A stretch of DNA of 6,492 nucleotides. It comes from Dysgonamonadaceae bacterium. GTDB lineage: Bacteria; Bacteroidota; Bacteroidia; Bacteroidales; Azobacteroidaceae. Each line of letters opens with the position of its first letter. Position 1 is the stretch's first letter. Positions 1-3,883 of the stretch are shown here, piece after piece. The stretch is taken from the NCBI GenBank assembly GCA_031287395.1, contig JAITTA010000304.1, positions 1 to 6,492 on the forward strand. Direction: 5' to 3'. Under the pieces are notes generated by a model. That model saw nothing but the letters and a program-made list of their open reading frames with translations. It searched no databases and was not told the origin of the DNA. The position numbers and the translations under genes are program-made.

Positions 1-963
1 TTCCGATCTTTCAGGATTGATATAGTCCACTCCACCAAAGAAGGTTCCGATCCAAAGGGTACCTTGTTCATCTTTTGTTATACACCACACTGAAGAACTG
101 CCAATGCTGTACGGATCACTCTCGGATGAATAAAAATGGGAAAATTCCATAGTTTCCGGATTAAATCTATCTAAACCCCTAAAAGTACCTATCCAGTAAT
201 ACCCAAGATTATCGCAACAAATAGATCGGACATAGTTATCGGAAATAGAATTTCTGTCATTATGCTGGTGACTGTAGTTTGTAATACTATTTTTCCGGTC
301 AATTTTATACATACCGTTATGGACTGATCCTATCCAACAATTTCCATGTACATCTTCGTAAATGCAGACAACATCAATCCCGCGAAGGACGTGGTTTATT
401 TTTTTGTTTTCATCGACAGCAAATACGCCCTGATTCCTCGTACCGATATACAAAATGCCTTCGGAAGATTCCGTTATGCAAGTAATGCGTATCCCTTTCT
501 CCATTTCCAAATAGGGAATTAACTCCCTGTTTGCTCCCAAATATTTGATCTGATTGTTTTCGGCAATCCACAACCTGTCTTTTCCGTATGATATGGCATA
601 GATATTGTCTTTAGTTATCGTATTCATCTCCTCTTTCCGGAGATCATAGACTAACAATCCCAGTAAACATTGAATGTATAAATGTCCTTTCCGATCTCCG
701 CAAACGGATTGGACATTACTTCCGAAAAGAGTTGTCGTATCTCCGATTACAGGCCTGAAAACTTCAATCTTATTCCCGTCGTATTTGTTCAATCCGTCGC
801 GTGTTGCGATCCATATCCTGTTAAATTCATCTTGGTAAATGGCATGTACAGACGACTGAGACAATCCGTTTTCTACCTTCAGATGGTCGAAAAGCAGATT
901 TTGACAATAAGCTGTAGTAAACAGACAAATACAAAGGATCAATATTGGAATACGTAATTTCAT
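1..963 (-). CDS. N-terminal part of a propeller-type two-component sensor/regulator (HTCS-like), cut by the window edge
   Basis: The reading frame is open from an ATG at 963 to the left edge (321 codons, no stop). An in-frame TGA four codons upstream (973-975) makes this the first possible ATG of the frame. Residues 1-20 form a signal peptide or N-terminal membrane anchor (basic start, hydrophobic core, then TTAYCQ). Tyr before the Cys argues against a lipobox. The mature part opens with the hallmark FDHL..ENGLSQSSVHAI (25-42). At least seven propeller blades follow, marked by WIATRDG (51-57), LYIQ (95-98), LWIA (131-134), LYIGT (171-175), WIGS (210-213), WIGTF (257-261) and LWIGTF (303-308). 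In the hybrid two-component family these blades form two periplasmic propellers, followed by Y_Y_Y, a membrane helix, histidine kinase, receiver and AraC-type HTH. None of those parts is in the window, so a shorter propeller regulator is also possible. It lies 33 bp after the plug-protein stop codon on the same strand, so co-transcription is likely. It probably senses a periplasmic glycan fragment and controls the nearby SusC-like gene (inference). Confidence 0.88.
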   Translation of the reverse strand, partial: MKLRIPILILCICLFTTAYCQNLLFDHLKVENGLSQSSVHAIYQDEFNRIWIATRDGLNKYDGNKIEVFRPVIGDTTTLFGSNVQSVCGDRKGHLYIQCLLGLLVYDLRKEEMNTITKDNIYAISYGKDRLWIAENNQIKYLGANRELIPYLEMEKGIRITCITESSEGILYIGTRNQGVFAVDENKKINHVLRGIDVVCIYEDVHGNCWIGSVHNGMYKIDRKNSITNYSHQHNDRNSISDNYVRSICCDNLGYYWIGTFRGLDRFNPETMEFSHFYSSESDPYSIGSSSVWCITKDEQGTLWIGTFFGGVDYINPERSE

Positions 964-996
964 ATCCGGATTTCAAATCAGTTTCAATTTTCCGTT

Positions 997-3618
997 CTAC
1001 TGTCCTGCCTGTATGCGCTTTTTCAGGTAAAACGGTTTGCCTGTTTTCGTAATTCCTTCGATAACGATTGAATAATTCGAATCCGTATCGGCTGAATAGA
1101 ATTTGAAATCGGCATTTCCGGCATTCACTTTCACATCAGGATTCCAGTAAATAGTCGTCCGCAAGTCGGCTTTTGGGCTTGCAATCTCCTCGGGAGTATC
1201 GTATTTGGGCGAATAAAATTCTTTCGGGATTTGGTATCCTAACGGTATGACCGCCTTGATGTTGAAACTCGGCGTACGAACCTTTGTCTGATCAAAGCCA
1301 CGTTTGGTCGTTATCATGATAACCCCGTTACCTCCCTGGGAACCAAAAATAGCGGCTTGCGCGTCTTTTACAACTTCTATTTCGTCGATGTCTTCCACCT
1401 GAACATAAGAAAGAACATCGGCTTCGTTTGGCATATCGTCAATGATTACTAAAGGAGTACCGGCGCCACGAATGGATACATTCTCGCCCGTAACACTGAC
1501 GCCTGCAATCGTGCGCAGGATATCGAAAATTGTGTGCGGATGCCGGTTCTCGAACTCCGACGACGAAACAATGGTGTTGAAAGGCGACGAAAACGATGAT
1601 TTGCCTTTCTTTTCCCTTCGCCTGGCTCTTACAACAACCTCGTCAAGATAAATACTATGCATACCGAACTCCTGAATAAACGCCTGGTCGGCCTTCTTCA
1701 TGTAGGTTGCAAAACGGTTGTTATCCTGCGGACTCAAAGGAATGCCGAATCGTGGTTCGGGATAGAATACCGTATCGGTCCTCAATTCGATCCTCGATCC
1801 GCCCTTTTTGGTGGTTGCCTGTATCACAAAGCGGGTACTGTCAGGCATTTCGGGAATGTTGAAAATAAATTGCCCTTCATTATTCGTTATCGTTTCGTCG
1901 AAGTAACCTCCTCCATATGAGACTATTTTGACAGGAATACCTTTTGCAGTGGAAGTCATCAGCAACCCTCCCTTTGCTGTGCCCGTAACAGCGGGGCCAA
2001 CTTCGAGATAACCTTTAGGACGCTGAATATTGCCTTTCAGTGTTTGAGGGATATCGTAAATCCTCCAGCCTTGTGTCATCATCAATATATCAAGGAAATA
2101 AGAGCGCATATTGTTGCTTCCAATGAAATAAAAAGCAGGGTCTTCGATATATCCTTTCAACTCCGACGTGAGCAGCAAGGTTGAAAGAATATTGACTGTC
2201 GAGTCGGGGACAACATCACGGTCGTCGGTTACAGACACTGAAAAATCACCGTCAAGAGGCTGTTCCTCACTGTCGAGCAACGTAAATTTAAAATTGACAG
2301 CCTGTCGCTTGCCGTAAGCAGGACGATCGGCTACCAAAGTCGACTGTGGAAAATACTTCTCATTGACCGAAAAGATCAAACGCTCGCTGAGCGGATTCAA
2401 TTCGGCATCGACGAGCAATATATGGCTTACACCCAAAGGCAGATCTTCCTTTTTAAGCAATACATGCTTCTGCGAATTTTCCCAGCGGATTGCCGATAAT
2501 AAATATCCTCCGTAATGAATTATAAGATACATATTTTCAGGCAGTTTCAATTCGGGCGAATGGGCTGCAGAAACAGTTATACCATCTCTTATTGTATTGA
2601 TATTTATGCTGATCGCATTGTCCGAAACGGCAGGTAATTCGAAAGTTTTCTTAAGACCGGCTTCATTTTGACATAAAAAGCGATATTTCATCCCTTTTTG
2701 GGGCAAAAAATAAAAAACTCCCATGCCGCGATGTATAGACTGTATTGTATGGAGTGTATCTCCATACTCGTTCACAACAATGCCGCTGACATTTTCACCG
2801 AGTCCCGAACGATTAACAGCCTTGAACGCAAGTTTGTTCCTGACACCCGAAAGACAATGCCCTCCTTCAGGGTAAAAACCGACATCGTAATCGTCCATCC
2901 CGGTAGCAACAGGCATAAACGCTTTGTGAAATTTTCCATTGTAGTCGTACTCCATATAGATGACGTTTTTCTTGATATGGGCATCAAACGAATACCGGAA
3001 CAGACTGTCGCTGTCTAACTTCAATTCATCCATTTTCCTCTCCTTCTCATTACGGATTCTGACCTTTTCGGGCAGAATGCGTGAATTTTCCGTCACGTCG
3101 TAAAAACCAAATTCAGCTTCGATTTTTTTTCCGTCACCAGATAGTTTATATTGAGGACGGGTAAGATACAATGCCGATAACGGGTCGCCAACATCAATTT
3201 TACGTTTGAAGAAACAGTCATCGCCACGGCCTTCCATGAAGCGGGTGTAGAATCGTATCTGATAACTACCCTCGGCAAGATCTTCGGGCAACTTGAAATA
3301 ACCGTGATAGGCTCCTGCAACAGGACGTATCTTGACCCTGCTCACCAGTTCGTCCCACGGATTGATAAGTTCGGCGTAAACGTAACGGCTGCTTGTATCG
3401 GATATCAACGACAGCGCATCCGTGAGATATATTCTGTAATGTATATCTTCGCCGGCCAAATAACAAGGTTTATCTGTACAGGCATAAATCTTTTCCAGCG
3501 GATACGCACGTAACTGTTTATTAAACAACGAATAAATCGAATCGGTCAAAACGTCGTTCTGACTGTACAAATTGAGGGTAAACAGAATACTACCTAAAGC
3601 GGCAAACAATAATTTCAT
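997..3618 (-). CDS. Secreted MG2 / carboxypeptidase-regulatory / TonB-plug protein without beta-barrel
   Basis: This complete 873-residue protein starts at the ATG at 3618 (an in-frame TGA lies four codons upstream) and ends at TAG 997-999. Residues 1-19 are a type I signal peptide ending LYS before Q, with no lipobox. A macroglobulin MG2-like domain spans about 43-143 (TDKPCYLAGE, then GSYQIRFYTRFM). Further signatures of this Bacteroidota family are GFYPEGG (247-253), LPLG...LNPLSERLIF (393-416) and MTQGWR (514-519). A carboxypeptidase-regulatory-like beta-sandwich covers about 544-605. A TonB-receptor plug covers about 658-775, from LDEVVV through SIRGAG and EVVKDAQAAIFGS to ITTKRG. The C-terminus (about 821-873, from TTIYWNP) is a second macroglobulin-like strand-rich segment rather than a barrel. 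I recognise the architecture but no member with an established function. It is predicted to be periplasmic or surface-exposed. It is the first gene of a probable leftward operon with the propeller regulator and is transcribed divergently from the SusC-like gene, which suggests a role in substrate handling or signalling (inference). Confidence 0.9.
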   Translation of the reverse strand: MKLLFAALGSILFTLNLYSQNDVLTDSIYSLFNKQLRAYPLEKIYACTDKPCYLAGEDIHYRIYLTDALSLISDTSSRYVYAELINPWDELVSRVKIRPVAGAYHGYFKLPEDLAEGSYQIRFYTRFMEGRGDDCFFKRKIDVGDPLSALYLTRPQYKLSGDGKKIEAEFGFYDVTENSRILPEKVRIRNEKERKMDELKLDSDSLFRYSFDAHIKKNVIYMEYDYNGKFHKAFMPVATGMDDYDVGFYPEGGHCLSGVRNKLAFKAVNRSGLGENVSGIVVNEYGDTLHTIQSIHRGMGVFYFLPQKGMKYRFLCQNEAGLKKTFELPAVSDNAISININTIRDGITVSAAHSPELKLPENMYLIIHYGGYLLSAIRWENSQKHVLLKKEDLPLGVSHILLVDAELNPLSERLIFSVNEKYFPQSTLVADRPAYGKRQAVNFKFTLLDSEEQPLDGDFSVSVTDDRDVVPDSTVNILSTLLLTSELKGYIEDPAFYFIGSNNMRSYFLDILMMTQGWRIYDIPQTLKGNIQRPKGYLEVGPAVTGTAKGGLLMTSTAKGIPVKIVSYGGGYFDETITNNEGQFIFNIPEMPDSTRFVIQATTKKGGSRIELRTDTVFYPEPRFGIPLSPQDNNRFATYMKKADQAFIQEFGMHSIYLDEVVVRARRREKKGKSSFSSPFNTIVSSSEFENRHPHTIFDILRTIAGVSVTGENVSIRGAGTPLVIIDDMPNEADVLSYVQVEDIDEIEVVKDAQAAIFGSQGGNGVIMITTKRGFDQTKVRTPSFNIKAVIPLGYQIPKEFYSPKYDTPEEIASPKADLRTTIYWNPDVKVNAGNADFKFYSADTDSNYSIVIEGITKTGKPFYLKKRIQAGQ

Positions 3619-3619
3619 A

Positions 3620-3640
3620 TAACATGATCATGGAATGTTA
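3620..3640 (-). repeat. Small palindrome / weak hairpin in the leader of the plug-protein gene
   Basis: TAACAT (3620-3625) is matched by its reverse complement ATGTTA (3635-3640). Inside and overlapping these arms lies the perfect 10-bp palindrome CATGATCATG (3623-3632). It sits in the predicted 5' untranslated leader, directly upstream of the ATG at 3618, so it could affect translation or be a protein site. It is short and AT-rich, so chance is a serious alternative. Confidence 0.3.
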
Positions 3641-3688
3641 GTTACAAAGTTACACATTAATCGTTAGTTTACAAAGTTATGTATTAAT
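3637..3688. repeat. Imperfect tandem duplication (period about 27 bp) upstream of the leftward operon
   Basis: Copy 1 (3637-3661) begins GTTAGTTACAAAGTTA and ends TTAAT. Copy 2 (3663-3688) begins GTTAGTTTACAAAGTTA and also ends TTAAT. They differ by one inserted T and three substitutions (CACA against TGTA), giving 22 identical columns out of 26. Read on the minus strand, each copy carries the same TAACTTTG box (3652-3645 and 3679-3672), which matches the Bacteroides -7 consensus TAnnTTTG exactly. The repeat therefore appears to be part of, or to have created, the promoter described separately. Confidence 0.75.
3645..3675 (-). promoter_or_regulatory. Bacteroides-type promoter for the plug-protein / regulator operon
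   Basis: On the minus strand, TTTG (3675-3672) is followed after 19 bp by TAACTTTG (3652-3645), a full match to the Bacteroidota sigma-ABfr consensus TTTG-N19/20-TAnnTTTG. Transcription would start near 3638-3641, giving a leader of roughly 20 bases before the ATG at 3618. The TTTG serving as -33 is itself the end of the duplicated TAACTTTG box in repeat copy 2. Copy 2 has no TTTG at the matching distance upstream (the region around 3699-3702 lacks plus-strand CAAA), so it is less likely to work as an independent promoter. Confidence 0.7.
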
Positions 3689-3760
3689 TACTGTTAAAAA
3701 TAGGAATATTATTCTTTTAAATAGAAAAATCGTACACCCACAGAATGATTTTTTTTATTT

Positions 3761-3793
3761 TTTTGTTCTGTACAAAAATATTGCTTTTTTGTA
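3761..3793. repeat. Alternating TTTTGT / ACAAAA half-sites, a candidate operator
   Basis: Three half-sites lie in alternating orientation: TTTTGT (3761-3766), TACAAAAA (3771-3778) and TTTTTGTA (3786-3793). The last two form a perfect 8-bp inverted repeat around a 7-base loop (3779-3785). The first two form a 6-bp inverted repeat (3761-3766 with 3772-3777) around 5 bases. The cluster lies about 40-70 bp upstream of the predicted -33 box of the SusC-like gene, a plausible position for an activator such as an AraC-type regulator. No run of T follows a GC-rich stem, so it does not look like a terminator. The AT-rich context makes chance symmetry possible. Confidence 0.35.
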
Positions 3794-3829
3794 TAATCGA
3801 ATCATCCGACCCGAAAGAATTGTCTGATC

Positions 3830-3860
3830 TTTGTCTTTCTCAAAATTTATAATATTTTGT
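3830..3860 (+). promoter_or_regulatory. Candidate Bacteroides-type promoter for the SusC-like gene
   Basis: TTTG (3830-3833) is followed after 19 bp by TATTTTGT (3853-3860). This resembles TAnnTTTG but has one base fewer between TA and TTTG than the ideal. Transcription would start near 3866, leaving a leader of about 17-18 bases before the ATG at 3884. The leader (TAAATCTAATTTATTAACAAACC) is A/T-rich with no Shine-Dalgarno match, as is common in Bacteroidota. The imperfect -7 box would fit a promoter that needs an activator (inference). Confidence 0.45.
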
Positions 3861-3883
3861 TAAATCTAATTTATTAACAAACC

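Larger units (their letters stand above)
3619..3883. other. Divergent intergenic control region between the plug-protein operon and the SusC-like gene
   Basis: These 265 AT-rich bases separate two start codons that face away from each other. From left to right they hold a short leader with a small palindrome, a 27-bp-period tandem duplication that forms a leftward promoter, and an AT-rich stretch without a recognised signal (about 3689-3748). A T8-A-T7 tract at 3749-3764 comes next, then alternating TTTTGT/ACAAAA half-sites, and finally a rightward promoter about 24 bp before the SusC-like start codon. No open frame of convincing length and no RNA gene was seen. An operator for the propeller regulator, if the locus is controlled by it, would be expected here (inference). 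Confidence 0.85.

Noticed and set aside
682..957. Plus-strand open frame of 91 codons
   Set aside because: It lies opposite the propeller sensor, whose minus-strand frame has clear family motifs throughout. The plus-strand translation shows no recognisable domain and has no promoter or credible start context.
2698..3018. Plus-strand open frame of 106 codons, and others at 1442-1651, 1657-1920 and 3304-3513
   Set aside because: All are antisense to the well-supported 873-residue protein and show no domain, signal peptide or independent promoter.
997..3618. The barrel-less plug protein as a frameshifted or truncated TonB-dependent receptor (pseudogene)
   Set aside because: The frame is intact over 873 codons, the large N-terminal MG2-containing region is not found in SusC proteins, the C-terminus ends in a family-typical segment (TTIYWNP to the end), and the next gene starts 33 bp later, leaving no barrel remnant.
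3623..3632. CATGATCATG as a transcription terminator or restriction-system landmark
   Set aside because: The palindrome is only 10 bp, has no following T-run on either strand in the right place, and lies in the leader of a gene, where a terminator is not expected.
3619..3883. Small RNA or riboswitch in the divergent region
   Set aside because: No stable GC-containing stems or conserved riboswitch-like core could be seen, and the predicted leaders on both sides are only about 20 bases long.
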